A stretch of DNA of 64,000 nucleotides from Pengzhenrongella sicca (GCF_017569225.1 NZ_CP071868.1:1426001-1490000), one strand, 5' to 3'; positions 42,667 through 51,555 are shown, counted from the first letter of the stretch. A program made the numbers and translations. The notes: generated by a model not told the origin, from the letters alone.

Positions 42667-44388
42667 TCATGCCGACGCCGGCTTCCGTGCGGCGAGGAGT
42701 GCGTCGCGTACCGTCCGGCGCAAAACCTTGCCGATCGGCGAGCGCGGCAGCTCGGTGAGGATGACCAGCTCGCGGGGGATCGCGTACCGGGCGAGGCGCT
42801 GCTCGCACCAGGCCCGCACAGCCGCGAGGTCGACCGCGCCGGCGGCCGCGTCGTGCGCGGCGAGGACGATCGCTGCCACGACCCGCTCGCCCCGCTCGCC
42901 GCCCGGAACCCCCACGATCGCGACGTCGGCGACGCCGGGCATCGTGCGCAGGTGGTCCTCGACCTGGGAGGGGTACACCTTGAAGCCGCCGGTGATGATC
43001 ATCTCCTTGGTGCGATCGACGAGGGTGCACGCACCCGCGTCGTCGGCCACCACGACGTCGCCGGTGCGCAGCCAGCCGCCGGGGAGCAGCGCCGCCGCCG
43101 TGTCCTGCGGGCGGCCCCAGTAGCCGGCGAAGACCTGCGGGCCACGGATCAGGAGCTCGCCTCGCGCGCCGAGCGGGACGTCCGAGGTCGGGTCGTCGGG
43201 GTCGACGATGCGGATGTCGGTGCTCGGGAACGGCAGGCCGAGAGTGCTGGGACGGCGGTCCGCGCTGCACGGGTTGCCGAGCGCGAGCGGGGACGCCTCC
43301 GTCATGCCGTAGCCCTCGATGAGCAGGCCGCCGGTGCAGGCTTCCCAGCGCGCGGCCGTCTCGGGCGAGATCGGCATCGCGCCGGCGAACGCGATGCGGA
43401 TCGAGCTGAGGTCCGTTCCGCGCTCGGTCGCCAGGGTTGCGATCCGATCGAACATCGGCGCCACGCCCGGCAGGAACGTGGCCGGGCGGCGCTTGTGGGC
43501 CGCGAGCACGTCGTCGGCGCTGAACTTGGGGAACGCCACCATGGTGGCGCCGATGCGGGCAGCGATGGGCAGGCACAGCGTCAGGCCGAAGGCGTGGAAG
43601 AACGGGAGGATCCCGAAGACGGTCTCGGTGCCCTCGTGCAGGCCGGCCCAGGTGACGCCCTGGATCGCGTTCGCCACGAGGTTGCGATGGGTCAGGATGG
43701 CCGCCTTGGGCGAGCCCGTCGTCCCGCCGGTGTACTGCAGCAGCGCGATGTCGCTCGGCACGGGCCGGGGGTGCTGCGGGTCGAGAGGCTCGGCTCGCCC
43801 GACGAGGCGGTGCCAGTCGAGCGCCCCGGCGGGCACCGGCCCCTGCAGCTGGTCACGCAGCGCGCGTGCGCGCGGGATCGGCAGGCGCAGGGCCGCGCGC
43901 TTGAGCGCGGGCAGGTCCCCGGCCAGGTCGACCGAGATGATCGTGCGGACCGCCGTGCCCGCCTGGGCCGTGGCGACGGCAGGCGCCGTCTTCTGCCAGC
44001 AGATGACGGCGACGGCGCCGGAGTCGGCGAGCTGGTGGCCCAGCTCCTCGGCGCCGTAGGTGGGGTTGAGCTCGACCACGATCGCGCCGAGCCGCAGCAC
44101 CGCGTAGAAGGCGACGACGTGCGCGGCGCAGTTCGGCACCGCGATCGCGACGCGGTCGCCCGCGGTGATCCCGAGCGCGTCCAGGGCGCCCGCGGCGCGG
44201 CTCACCTGGTCCGCGAGTGACCGATAGGTCGTCGCCTTGCCCTGGAAGTCGACGGCGACACGGTCTGAGTATCGCGCCGCGGCGCGATCGAGAGCGGCGG
44301 TGACGGGCTCATCGGGTACGTCGATGTCGGCCGGGACGCCGTCGCTGTACAGGGCCAGCCACGGACGGTCGGAGAAGGGAGATGTCAC
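42667..44388 (-). CDS. Long-chain acyl-CoA ligase (AMP-binding)
   Basis: Activates a fatty or aromatic acid to its CoA thioester through an acyl-adenylate. The 573-residue protein has the P-loop YTGGTTGSPK (219-228), FHAFG, EGYGMTEASP (A5), GELLIRGPQVFAGYW, WLRTGDVVVADDAG (A7) and the catalytic lysine K554 in SPIGKVLRR. No C-terminal or carrier domains are added. A palindromic operator directly upstream (44398-44421) suggests control by a TetR-type repressor encoded elsewhere. Chain-length preference cannot be assigned. Confidence 0.92.
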   Translation of the reverse strand: MTSPFSDRPWLALYSDGVPADIDVPDEPVTAALDRAAARYSDRVAVDFQGKATTYRSLADQVSRAAGALDALGITAGDRVAIAVPNCAAHVVAFYAVLRLGAIVVELNPTYGAEELGHQLADSGAVAVICWQKTAPAVATAQAGTAVRTIISVDLAGDLPALKRAALRLPIPRARALRDQLQGPVPAGALDWHRLVGRAEPLDPQHPRPVPSDIALLQYTGGTTGSPKAAILTHRNLVANAIQGVTWAGLHEGTETVFGILPFFHAFGLTLCLPIAARIGATMVAFPKFSADDVLAAHKRRPATFLPGVAPMFDRIATLATERGTDLSSIRIAFAGAMPISPETAARWEACTGGLLIEGYGMTEASPLALGNPCSADRRPSTLGLPFPSTDIRIVDPDDPTSDVPLGARGELLIRGPQVFAGYWGRPQDTAAALLPGGWLRTGDVVVADDAGACTLVDRTKEMIITGGFKVYPSQVEDHLRTMPGVADVAIVGVPGGERGERVVAAIVLAAHDAAAGAVDLAAVRAWCEQRLARYAIPRELVILTELPRSPIGKVLRRTVRDALLAARKPASA

Positions 44389-44397
44389 CCGGCAACG

Positions 44398-44434
44398 GTA
44401 ACCTACGGGGCCGTAGGTTACTAGTGCGTAACCT
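44398..44434. promoter_or_regulatory. Palindromic operator upstream of acyl-CoA ligase
   Basis: GTAACCTACGG-GG-CCGTAGGTTAC (44398-44421) is a perfect 11-bp inverted repeat. A third half-site GTAACCT (44428-44434) pairs with AGGTTAC (44415-44421), giving overlapping dimer sites. It starts 10 bp before the GTG, so bound repressor would block initiation. The form is typical of TetR-family operators. Confidence 0.75.
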
Positions 44435-44456
44435 GTGAATCGCGGTCGGTCGACGC

Positions 44457-45506
44457 CTAGAGGTCACTCGAGCGCGACGCCCAGATGTTGACCCCGGCGT
44501 CCAAGGCGTGCGCGTCGATGGCCGCGAGCTCAGCGGCGTCGAAGTCGAGCCGGTCGAGCGCGGCGAGGTTCTCGTCGAGCTGCGCGACGCTGCTCGCGCC
44601 GAGCAGCGCCGACGTCACGCGCGGGTCGCGCAGCGCCCACGCGATCGCCAGCTGGGCGAGCGACTGGCCGCGGCCCGCAGCGATCGCGGCGAGCGCGCGC
44701 ACGTGCTCGAGCGTCGGCGGGCTGAGGAACTCCTGGCGCAGCGAGCCCCCGCGCGCGGCGCGCGAGTCCGCCGGGACGCCCGTGAGGTACTTGGAGGTCA
44801 GCATCCCCTGGGCGAGCGGGGAGAAGACGATCGTGCCGAGCCCGGCGTCGCCGAGGACGTCGAGGAGGGACCGGCCGGCCGCCGCGTCGTCGGGCCGCTC
44901 GATCCACCGGTTGAGCATGCTGTAGGACGGCTGGTGGATCGTGAGGGTCAGCCCGATCGCGCGGGCGACCTCGAGCGCCTCGAGCGTGCGGTGCGCGCTG
45001 TAGGACGAGATGCCGACGTACAGCGCCCGCCCGGAGTCGAGAGCGGTCTTGAGGGCGCCCATCGTCTCCTCGAGCGGCGTGGTCGGGTCGAAGCGATGGC
45101 TGTAGAACAGGTCGACGTAGTCCAGGCCCATGCGGGCGAGGGACTGGTCCAGCGAGGCGAGCAGGTACTTGCGCGAGCCGCCGACGCCGTACGGGCCGGG
45201 CCACATGTCGTAGCCCGCCTTGGTGGAGATCACCAGCTCGTCGCGGTAGGGCCGCAGGTCACTGGCGAGGATGCGGCCGAAGTTCTCCTCGGTCGAGCCC
45301 GCCGGCGGGCCGTAGTTGTTGGCCAGGTCGAGGTGCGTGATGCCGCGGTCGAACGCGTGCAGGATGACCTCGCGCTGGCGATCGAGCGCGTTGCCGGCGC
45401 CGAAGTTCTGCCACAGGCCGAGCGAGATCGCGGGCAGGTCGAGCCCGCTTCGACCGGTCCGGCGGTAGGGCAGCTGGGCATAGCGATCGGGCTCGGCGAG
45501 ATGCAT
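44457..45506 (-). CDS. Aldo/keto reductase (YghZ/L-glyceraldehyde-3-phosphate reductase type)
   Basis: NADPH-dependent carbonyl reductase of 349 residues. The tetrad is D60, Y65, K96 and the histidine of YSHRFDP; THLDLANNYGPPAGSTEENFG and ISTKAGYDMWPGPYG are typical of the AKR14 (YghZ) group that detoxifies L-glyceraldehyde 3-phosphate or methylglyoxal. The C-terminal cofactor segment SLAQLAIAWALRDPRVTSALLGASSVAQLDENLAAL is intact. ATG 45506 was chosen because the family starts just before RRTGRSGLDLPAISLGLW. It lies downstream of, and opposite to, the HAD phosphatase. Confidence 0.92.
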   Translation of the reverse strand: MHLAEPDRYAQLPYRRTGRSGLDLPAISLGLWQNFGAGNALDRQREVILHAFDRGITHLDLANNYGPPAGSTEENFGRILASDLRPYRDELVISTKAGYDMWPGPYGVGGSRKYLLASLDQSLARMGLDYVDLFYSHRFDPTTPLEETMGALKTALDSGRALYVGISSYSAHRTLEALEVARAIGLTLTIHQPSYSMLNRWIERPDDAAAGRSLLDVLGDAGLGTIVFSPLAQGMLTSKYLTGVPADSRAARGGSLRQEFLSPPTLEHVRALAAIAAGRGQSLAQLAIAWALRDPRVTSALLGASSVAQLDENLAALDRLDFDAAELAAIDAHALDAGVNIWASRSSDL

Positions 45507-45590
45507 GCGGCGACCGTACGCCCGCGGGCAGCGGGGCGGCGACCGGGCCGCTGCCCCGGCGCCGCCAGCCGGCCCGGCCGGCGTGCCGGT

Positions 45591-45621
45591 TAGGCTCGGC
45601 CCTGTGATGACGTCGTGCTGA
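45591..45621 (+). promoter_or_regulatory. Putative leaderless promoter with 5-codon upstream ORF
   Basis: TAGGCT (45591-45596) ends 7 nt before GTG 45604. That GTG opens a five-codon frame (GTG-ATG-ACG-TCG-TGC-TGA, 45604-45621) whose stop overlaps the GTG of the HAD gene at 45615. If the message is leaderless, the small frame is translated first and couples to the phosphatase. Inferred from spacing only. Confidence 0.35.
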
Positions 45622-46334
45622 GCCCCGCGCAGGTCTGCCCGCCACCGCTCGTCGGGTCGGGCGCGCGGCCGTACGACGCCATCCTCTTCGACCTCGACGG
45701 CACCCTGACCGACCCCGAGGTCGGGATCACTGCCTCCTTCCGGAGCGCGCTCGACGCCGTCGGCCGGTCCGTGCCGGCCGACGTCGACCTCTCCTGGGTG
45801 ATCGGGCCGCCGATCCGCGAGAACCTCGGCAGGCTCGGGGTCACGGCCGCGGAGTTGCCGCGCGCCGTCGCGGCCTTCCGGCGCCGGCACCTCGCCGTCG
45901 GTCTCTACGAGGCCACGCTGATCCCGGGCATCGCCGGGCTGCTCTCCAGGCTCGACGACGCCGGCGTACGCCTCGCGCTCGCCACCGCCAAGCCCGCCGC
46001 CGACGGCGCGGTGACCCTGACCCACTTCGGGCTTGCGCAGTACTTCGCGGTGATCGCCGGGAACACGGAGCGGGGCACGCTGAGCAAGGCCGACGTCGTC
46101 GCGCACGCGCTGCGTGAGCTCGGCGGCGTCGACCCGGCGCGGGTCATCATGGTGGGGGACCGGCGGCACGACATCGAGGGCGCGGCGGCCAACGGCATCG
46201 CCGCGATCGGTGTGGGCTGGGGGTTCGCCGCCGACGGCGAGCTGGCCGCGGCGGGCGCGGCTCGCGTCGCGACGACGGTCGGCGAGCTTGCGGGGCTGCT
46301 CCTGGCCCCGGCCCAGCTATCCGCTGGCAATTGA
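45615..46334 (+). CDS. HAD-family phosphatase (phosphoglycolate phosphatase-like)
   Basis: Hydrolyses a phosphomonoester via an aspartyl-phosphate. Nucleophile D26 and acid D28 lie in LFDLDGTLTD; LALATAKP is motif II (Thr), and VIMVGDRRHDIEGAAANG is motif IV. The cap is the alpha-helical C1 type (GITASFRSALDAVG...). Length 239 residues, normal for GphA-like enzymes. No Shine-Dalgarno sequence precedes GTG 45615. The substrate is uncertain; phosphoglycolate is the usual guess for this subfamily. Confidence 0.88.
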   Translation: MLSPAQVCPPPLVGSGARPYDAILFDLDGTLTDPEVGITASFRSALDAVGRSVPADVDLSWVIGPPIRENLGRLGVTAAELPRAVAAFRRRHLAVGLYEATLIPGIAGLLSRLDDAGVRLALATAKPAADGAVTLTHFGLAQYFAVIAGNTERGTLSKADVVAHALRELGGVDPARVIMVGDRRHDIEGAAANGIAAIGVGWGFAADGELAAAGAARVATTVGELAGLLLAPAQLSAGN

Positions 46335-46405
46335 GCACCCAACCGACGAGGCTGGGGCAAGGGCCGCACGTACGCGGCCGACACGACTGAGCGGGAGGCC
46401 CTTAC

Positions 46406-46609
46406 ATGGCGCAGAACAAGCAGGAGGAACCCGCCGCAGACAGCGGCGCGGCCGACGACGCCAAGGCGAAGTTTCGCGCAGCACTCGACAAGAAGAAGGC
46501 CGCGCAGCACCACACCGCTGACGGCAAGGGCAACACCGGCAACGTGCACGGCTCGGAGACCTCCGGCCCCGTGCAGCGCACGTTCCGCCGCCGCGCCGGC
46601 TCGGCGTAG
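46406..46609 (+). CDS. DUF5302 small protein
   Basis: A 67-residue, highly charged, probably disordered protein of an actinobacteria-only family of unknown function. It has the conserved middle AKAKFRAALDKKKAAQHH and the C-terminal GNVHGSETSGPVQRTFRRRAGSA. GGGAGG lies 8 nt before ATG 46406. It is followed by an 86-bp palindromic element and then the convergent serA gene. Confidence 0.88.
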   Translation: MAQNKQEEPAADSGAADDAKAKFRAALDKKKAAQHHTADGKGNTGNVHGSETSGPVQRTFRRRAGSA

Positions 46610-46676
46610 CAGCGTCGCCACCACCGCATGACGCGAGTGCCTGACCGCGAGAGCCTGACCACGCGGGCATGCGCAC

Positions 46677-46762
46677 CGAGGCCCGGTTCCGCGAACGTCC
46701 GTCCGATCGGCTGACTCCCGTCAGGTGCCGATCGGCCGGAGGTTTTGCGGAACCGGGCCTCG
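46677..46762. repeat. 86-bp nested palindrome (terminator or mobile hairpin)
   Basis: Outer arms 46677-46692 and 46747-46762 are perfect 16-bp complements (CGAGGCCCGGTTCCGC / GCGGAACCGGGCCTCG). Inside, CCGATCGGC (46703-46711) pairs with GCCGATCGG (46727-46735), and TGAC with GTCA around a TCCC loop. Between the stems the sequence is only partly complementary. It separates the convergent DUF5302 and serA genes and can act as a bidirectional terminator, but its length exceeds a usual one. Confidence 0.85.
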
Positions 46763-46815
46763 CTGTCGTGCGGGCGCCAGATGCGGAGCGCCAGCGGCCG
46801 ACGTCGCGGGTGGGC

Positions 46816-48015
46816 CTAGAAGAGCAGGCGGAGGCGGACCGTCTGGGGCATGTTTCGCAGGGCCTCGAGCGCCGCGGGATCGACCGCGGAGCCCGTGTCC
46901 GTGACGACGTACCCGAGCTCGCCGCGCGTCGCGAGCAGCTGGCCCTCGATGTTGACGCCGTGGTCGGCGAGCGTCGCGTTCACAGCGGCCAGCACACCCG
47001 GGGTGTTGCGGTGCAGGTGCGCGAGCCGGTGGCTGCCGCTGGTCTGCTCGAGGGCGAGGTTCGGCAGGTTGACGCTGAGCGTCGTGGTGCCGGTCGCGAG
47101 GTAGTCGCGCAGCTTGTTCGCGACGAACTGGCCGATGGCCTCCTGCGCCTCCTCGGTCGAGCCGCCCGTGTGGGGCGTGAGGATCACGTTGGGCAACCCG
47201 CGCAGCTCAGACTCGAACGCGTCACCGCTGCGCTTGGGCTCGACCGGGAAGACGTCGATCGCCGCGCCGGCGACGTGGCCGGACTGGATCGACTCGGCGA
47301 GCGCCGCGTAGTCGACGACGAAGCCGCGCGAGAGGTTGAGGAAGACCGCGCCCGGCCGCATCCGCGCGAACTGCTTCGCGCCGAACAGGCCGGCGTTGCC
47401 GTCGCGGCCGTCCACGTGCAGCGTGACGATGTCGGCGGCGTCGAGCAGCTCGTCGAGCGTGTCCATCCGCTGGGCGTTGCCCAGCGCGAGCTTCTCCGAC
47501 GTGTCGTAGAACACGACCGACATCCCGAGGTTCTCCGCGAGCACCGACAGCTGGGTGCCGATGTTGCCGTACCCGATGATGCCGAGCGTGCGCCCGCGCA
47601 CCTCGTGCGAGCCCTCGGCGGTCTTGTTCCAGACTCCCGCGTGCATCGACTTGTCGAGCACGGTCAGCCGGCGGGTGAGCGCGATGATGTCGGCGAGGGC
47701 GACCTCCACCACGGAGCGCGTGTTGGAGAACGGCGCGTTGAACGTGGCGATGCCGCGCCGCGCGGCGGCGCCCAGGTCGATCTGGTTGGTGCCGATGCAG
47801 AAGGCGCCGACCGCGATCAGGTCGGGCGCGTGCGCGAGCACGTTCTCGGTCAGATGGGTCTTGGACCGCAGTCCCACCAGATGCACGCCGTCGAGGGCGG
47901 CGATGAGCTCTTTCTCGTCGAGCGCACCGGTGCGGGTTATCACCTCGATGCCCTGAGCGGCCAGGATCGAGCTGGCTAGCGGGTGGAGGTTCTCAAGAAG
48001 CAGGGCTCGAAGCAC
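46816..48015 (-). CDS. serA: D-3-phosphoglycerate dehydrogenase
   Basis: First step of serine synthesis, oxidising 3-phosphoglycerate with NAD+. The 399-residue protein has NAD-binding GYGNIG (148-153), catalytic R230 (NLSRG), E259 (FPVEP) and H282 (LTPHTGGSTEEAQ), then a C-terminal ACT domain (about 325-399) for serine feedback. This short, E. coli-like architecture differs from the long form with an intervening domain common in actinobacteria. GTG 48015 starts VLRALLLENLHPLA; the frame is open upstream but not family-like. Confidence 0.93.
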   Translation of the reverse strand: MLRALLLENLHPLASSILAAQGIEVITRTGALDEKELIAALDGVHLVGLRSKTHLTENVLAHAPDLIAVGAFCIGTNQIDLGAAARRGIATFNAPFSNTRSVVEVALADIIALTRRLTVLDKSMHAGVWNKTAEGSHEVRGRTLGIIGYGNIGTQLSVLAENLGMSVVFYDTSEKLALGNAQRMDTLDELLDAADIVTLHVDGRDGNAGLFGAKQFARMRPGAVFLNLSRGFVVDYAALAESIQSGHVAGAAIDVFPVEPKRSGDAFESELRGLPNVILTPHTGGSTEEAQEAIGQFVANKLRDYLATGTTTLSVNLPNLALEQTSGSHRLAHLHRNTPGVLAAVNATLADHGVNIEGQLLATRGELGYVVTDTGSAVDPAALEALRNMPQTVRLRLLF

Positions 48016-48097
48016 GCCCCTATGGTGCGCCTGTCCGACCGCGCGACCAAGCCGGTCCCGTCCCTCGGACGCCGCGGCACCCTGCAGGAGGCGCCGG

Positions 48098-50350
48098 TCA
48101 GGCCTCGAATCCCCGCGGCAGGCGAGCCGCATGGACCACGCGCAGCTGTCGGGTGGGCCGGGTCATCGCGACGTACAGGTCGCCTGCGTTGGTCGCGCCG
48201 ACCTCCGCGGGCTCCACCAGGACGACGATGTCGAACTCGAGTCCCTTCGCCTCGCGCGGGGTCAGCACGGTCAGACGGGAGTCGAGCGTCGCCAGCCCCG
48301 ACCCGATCGCCTCGGCGAGCCCCGCGGCGTCGAGCGCCGCGCGGATCGCGGCCAGCCTCCCCGCGGGCGCGATCACCGCCAGCCGTCCGCCCTCGGCGCC
48401 GTCGTCGAGCAGCGCGAGCGCCGTGCCCGCGTGCCGGGCGGCGCCGTCGGCGAGCTGCTCGACGCCCGGGACGCGGTCGACCACGAGAGCGTCGTCGACG
48501 TCGCGCGCGGAGGTCAGCTCGCTCACGGGCAGGCGAGCGGCCCGCGCGACGCGCTGGGCGGCGTCGGCCACGGCGGCCGGCGTGCGGTAGTTGACCGTGA
48601 GCTCCGCCAGGCGCCAGGTGCCGCGCAGCAGCGGGTCAAGCATCGAGCGCCAGGAGGAGGCGCCCGCGCGGGAGGTCGTCTGCGCGACGTCGCCCACGAT
48701 GGTCATGGAGCGCGTCGGGACGCGGCGCAGCAGCATCCGCCAGGCCATCGCGGAGAGCTCCTGGGCCTCGTCGACGACGACGTGCGCGTAGGTCCACGAC
48801 CGGTCCGCGGCGGCGCGTTCGGCCGTCGTCAGGCGCGGGCCGGAGCTTGCGAACCGGTCGGCGAGCAGCTCGGCCGAGACGAGGCCGTCGTTGCCGGAGG
48901 ACTGGAGCACCTGGCGCGCGTACTCGAGCTCCTTGGTGCGGTTGGCCGCGTCGGCCCGGGACTGCGCGCGCGCCACCTGGTCGTCCTCGCCGAGCAGCTC
49001 GGCCGCCTCGTCCAGGAGCGGTACGTCGGCCGGGGTCCACGCCGCGCCGCGCTCGCGCGCGAGCAGCGCCCGCTCGGCCGCGCTGAGCCCGGGGGCCGCC
49101 GCGGCGAGCCGCTCCGGCTGCGCGAAGAGGTCGGCGATGAGTTTCTGCGGGGTGAGCGGCATCCACGCGAGGTTGAGCGCGATCCGCACGCCCCGGTCGG
49201 CCCGGAGCTCCTCGAGGACGTCGCCGCGCTCGTCGGCGCCGAGCGGGGAGCCCAGCTGCGAGACGTACTGCTCCGCGAGCCGGGACAGCATCTCGCGCAC
49301 GAACGTGACCCGCGCGAGGTTGTGCGGGCGCCGGTTGCGGCGCGCGCGGGCGATGGCCTCCGCGACGTCGTGCGGCGTGATGGTGATCGAGGTGCCCTCG
49401 ACGCGCAGCTCCTGCGGCTGCGCGGGAACGCGCTCGCGCTGGCGGACGGCGCGCGCGATGATCGGCGCGAAGTCGGCCCGCCCCTTGATCGCGGCGGCGG
49501 CCTCGCTCTCGACGCCGGTCGCCTCGATGCGCGGATACAGCTCCGCGATGGTCGTGGTCACGACGCCGGTCTCCCCGAGCGACGGCAGCACCTGGTCGAT
49601 GTAGCGCAGGAAGACGCGGCTCGGCCCGATCAGCAGCACGCCGGAGCGCTCGAGCAGGCGGCGGTGGGAGTAGAGCAGGTACGCGGCGCGGTGCAGCGCG
49701 ACGGCCGTCTTGCCGGTGCCGGGACCGCCCTGCACCACCAGGGCGCCGCCCAGCTCGGCCCGGATGATCGCGTCCTGCTCGGCCTGGATGGTCGCGACGA
49801 TGTCGCCCATCCGGCCCGTACGGCCGGCGGCGAGCGCGGCGAGCAGCGCACCCTCGCCGGCGAGGCCGCTGAGCTGCCCGTCGCCGGTCGCGCCCGGATC
49901 GTCGAGGGCGTCGAGGTCGAGCACCTCGTCCTCGATGCCGGTGACGGAGCGCCGGCGCGTCACGAGGTGCCGGCGGCGGACGACGCCATCGGGCCGCGCC
50001 GAGGTCGCGCGGTAGAACGACTGCGCCGCGGGAGCGCGCCAGTCCGTCAGCATCGACGTGTGCTCGGCGTCGGTGAGCCCGATCCGGCCGATGTAGCGCT
50101 GCTCGCCGTCGGTGAGGTCGAGGCGCCCGAACGCGAGCCGGTCCTCCACCGCCTCAAGCTGAGCGATGCGGTCCTCGTAGAGCGTCGCGAACGCGTCGCG
50201 CTCGCTCCGGTTCTGCGGCGAGCCCGACGGCCCCTCGTGCCGGATCTCGCGCAGCCGTTCCCGGTTCTGTGCGCGCAGCGCGTCCAGCCGGTCGTAGAGC
50301 TCGTCGACCAGCTTCTGCTCGCCGCGCAACTCCGACTCACGACCCGCCAT
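48098..50350 (-). CDS. HelD/HelR-family RNA polymerase recycling ATPase
   Basis: UvrD-like superfamily 1 ATPase that removes stalled RNA polymerase from DNA; HelR homologues in Streptomyces give rifampicin tolerance. The 750-residue protein begins with an N-terminal coiled-coil arm (residues 1-75) that enters the secondary channel, then YIGRIGLTD and DWRAPAAQSFYRAT, both HelD hallmarks. Walker A is GGPGTGKT (208-215); VVVDEAQELSAMAWRMLLRR is Walker B and TIVGDVAQTTSRAG is motif III. The C-terminus has LEFDIVVLVEP and LYVAMTRPTRQL. ATG 50350 fits the family start. Whether it belongs to the rifamycin-resistance class cannot be told from motifs alone. Confidence 0.93.
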   Translation of the reverse strand: MAGRESELRGEQKLVDELYDRLDALRAQNRERLREIRHEGPSGSPQNRSERDAFATLYEDRIAQLEAVEDRLAFGRLDLTDGEQRYIGRIGLTDAEHTSMLTDWRAPAAQSFYRATSARPDGVVRRRHLVTRRRSVTGIEDEVLDLDALDDPGATGDGQLSGLAGEGALLAALAAGRTGRMGDIVATIQAEQDAIIRAELGGALVVQGGPGTGKTAVALHRAAYLLYSHRRLLERSGVLLIGPSRVFLRYIDQVLPSLGETGVVTTTIAELYPRIEATGVESEAAAAIKGRADFAPIIARAVRQRERVPAQPQELRVEGTSITITPHDVAEAIARARRNRRPHNLARVTFVREMLSRLAEQYVSQLGSPLGADERGDVLEELRADRGVRIALNLAWMPLTPQKLIADLFAQPERLAAAAPGLSAAERALLARERGAAWTPADVPLLDEAAELLGEDDQVARAQSRADAANRTKELEYARQVLQSSGNDGLVSAELLADRFASSGPRLTTAERAAADRSWTYAHVVVDEAQELSAMAWRMLLRRVPTRSMTIVGDVAQTTSRAGASSWRSMLDPLLRGTWRLAELTVNYRTPAAVADAAQRVARAARLPVSELTSARDVDDALVVDRVPGVEQLADGAARHAGTALALLDDGAEGGRLAVIAPAGRLAAIRAALDAAGLAEAIGSGLATLDSRLTVLTPREAKGLEFDIVVLVEPAEVGATNAGDLYVAMTRPTRQLRVVHAARLPRGFEA

Positions 50351-50616
50351 CGTGTGCAGCCCCCCTGAGCTCTGTGCGGCCCTGCGGCCGTCCGCCCGTC
50401 GGGGCGACCGTCCATTATCCGCTCCCGTGCGTGGTCTGCATACCCGGCGTGCCGAGGCGCCTACGCTGGAGGTCCCGCCGGCGCGCCCCGAGGCGCCCGC
50501 CGCGACGGCGCCCGGCCGTCGCGGGAAGGATCCGCCGTGCCACGGCGTTAACCGTTGATCTAGGGGCTGCAGCCCGTCAGGGTCGGCAGCTGCTGACGGA
50601 ACGAAAGTGGGAAAAC

Positions 50617-51555
50617 ATGCTCGATCCACGCGAGATCTACGAGGTCGAAGCCGACGCCGCCGAGCTGCTGGACGCCCGGAAGGTGCGCACGCAGGCCGGC
50701 CCGGTGCTGGTGCACGCGATCCGCGGATTCGTCGACGCCGGCAGCGCGGGACAGCTCGCGGCCGCGCACCTCGCCGACGACCTGACCACGACCCGCCTGG
50801 CGACCTTCGACGTCGACCAGCTGCTCGACTACCGCTCGCGTCGGCCGGCGATGACGTTCGACTCGACGACCTGGAGCGCCTACGCGGAGCCCGAGCTCGT
50901 GCTCGACGTGGTGCACGACGTCGAGGGTGTGCCGTTCCTGCTCCTGCACGGCATGGAGCCCGACGTGCAGTGGGAGCGCTACGCGGCCGCGGTCGAGCAG
51001 ATCGTGGAGCGGTTCGACGTTCCCTTGACGATCGCCATCCACGGGATCCCGATGGGCGTGCCGCACACCCGGCCCCTGTCGGTCACGGCGCACGCGACCC
51101 GGCCCGAGCTCATCGCCGACCACACCTCGTGGTTCGGTGCGGTGCAGGTCCCGGCGAGCGCGAGCGCGCTCGTGGAGTACCGCCTCGGCCAGTCGGGCCA
51201 CGACGCGATGGGCTTCGCGGTGCACGTGCCGCACTACCTCGCGCAGTCGCCGTTCCCGCAGGCGAGCATCACCGCGATCGAGAACCTGCAGCGCGCGACG
51301 GGGCTCGACCTGCGCGTCAGCGACCTGACGGACGCTGCGCGCGAGGCGACCGAGGAGATCGACCGCCAGGTCGAGGCGTCCGGTGAGGTCAAGGCCGTGG
51401 TGCTGGCGCTCGAGGAGCAGTACGACAGCTTCGCCCGCTCGATCGGCCGGACCAACCTCCTCGCGGAGACGTCCGAGATCCCGACGGCCGACGAGCTGGG
51501 CGCCGAGTTCGAGCGGTTCCTGGCCCAGCAGGGCGGCGACGGCGCGGGGCACTGA
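50617..51555 (+). CDS. PAC2 (proteasome assembly chaperone) family protein
   Basis: A 312-residue member of the bacterial PAC2 family, with unknown function in bacteria; the fold is shared with eukaryotic proteasome assembly chaperones. Recognisable parts are VLVHAIRGFVDAGSAGQLAAAHLADDL, FDVDQLLDYRSRRPAMTFD, LLLHGMEPDVQWERYAAAVEQIVE, and GIPMGVPHTRPLSVTAHATRPELI. ATG 50617 follows a purine-rich GAAAGTGGGAAAA. The gap upstream (50351-50616) is 266 bp and holds a TACGCT -10-like hexamer at 50462-50467 that could serve this gene. Confidence 0.9.
   Translation: MLDPREIYEVEADAAELLDARKVRTQAGPVLVHAIRGFVDAGSAGQLAAAHLADDLTTTRLATFDVDQLLDYRSRRPAMTFDSTTWSAYAEPELVLDVVHDVEGVPFLLLHGMEPDVQWERYAAAVEQIVERFDVPLTIAIHGIPMGVPHTRPLSVTAHATRPELIADHTSWFGAVQVPASASALVEYRLGQSGHDAMGFAVHVPHYLAQSPFPQASITAIENLQRATGLDLRVSDLTDAAREATEEIDRQVEASGEVKAVVLALEEQYDSFARSIGRTNLLAETSEIPTADELGAEFERFLAQQGGDGAGH

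Noticed and set aside
46669-47979. 436-codon plus-strand frame opposite serA
   Set aside because: It runs through the 86-bp palindrome and is antisense to serA; low-complexity Arg/Glu/Val translation.
48131-50368. 745-codon plus-strand frame opposite the HelD/HelR gene
   Set aside because: Antisense to a gene with clear SF1 ATPase motifs; no recognisable features.
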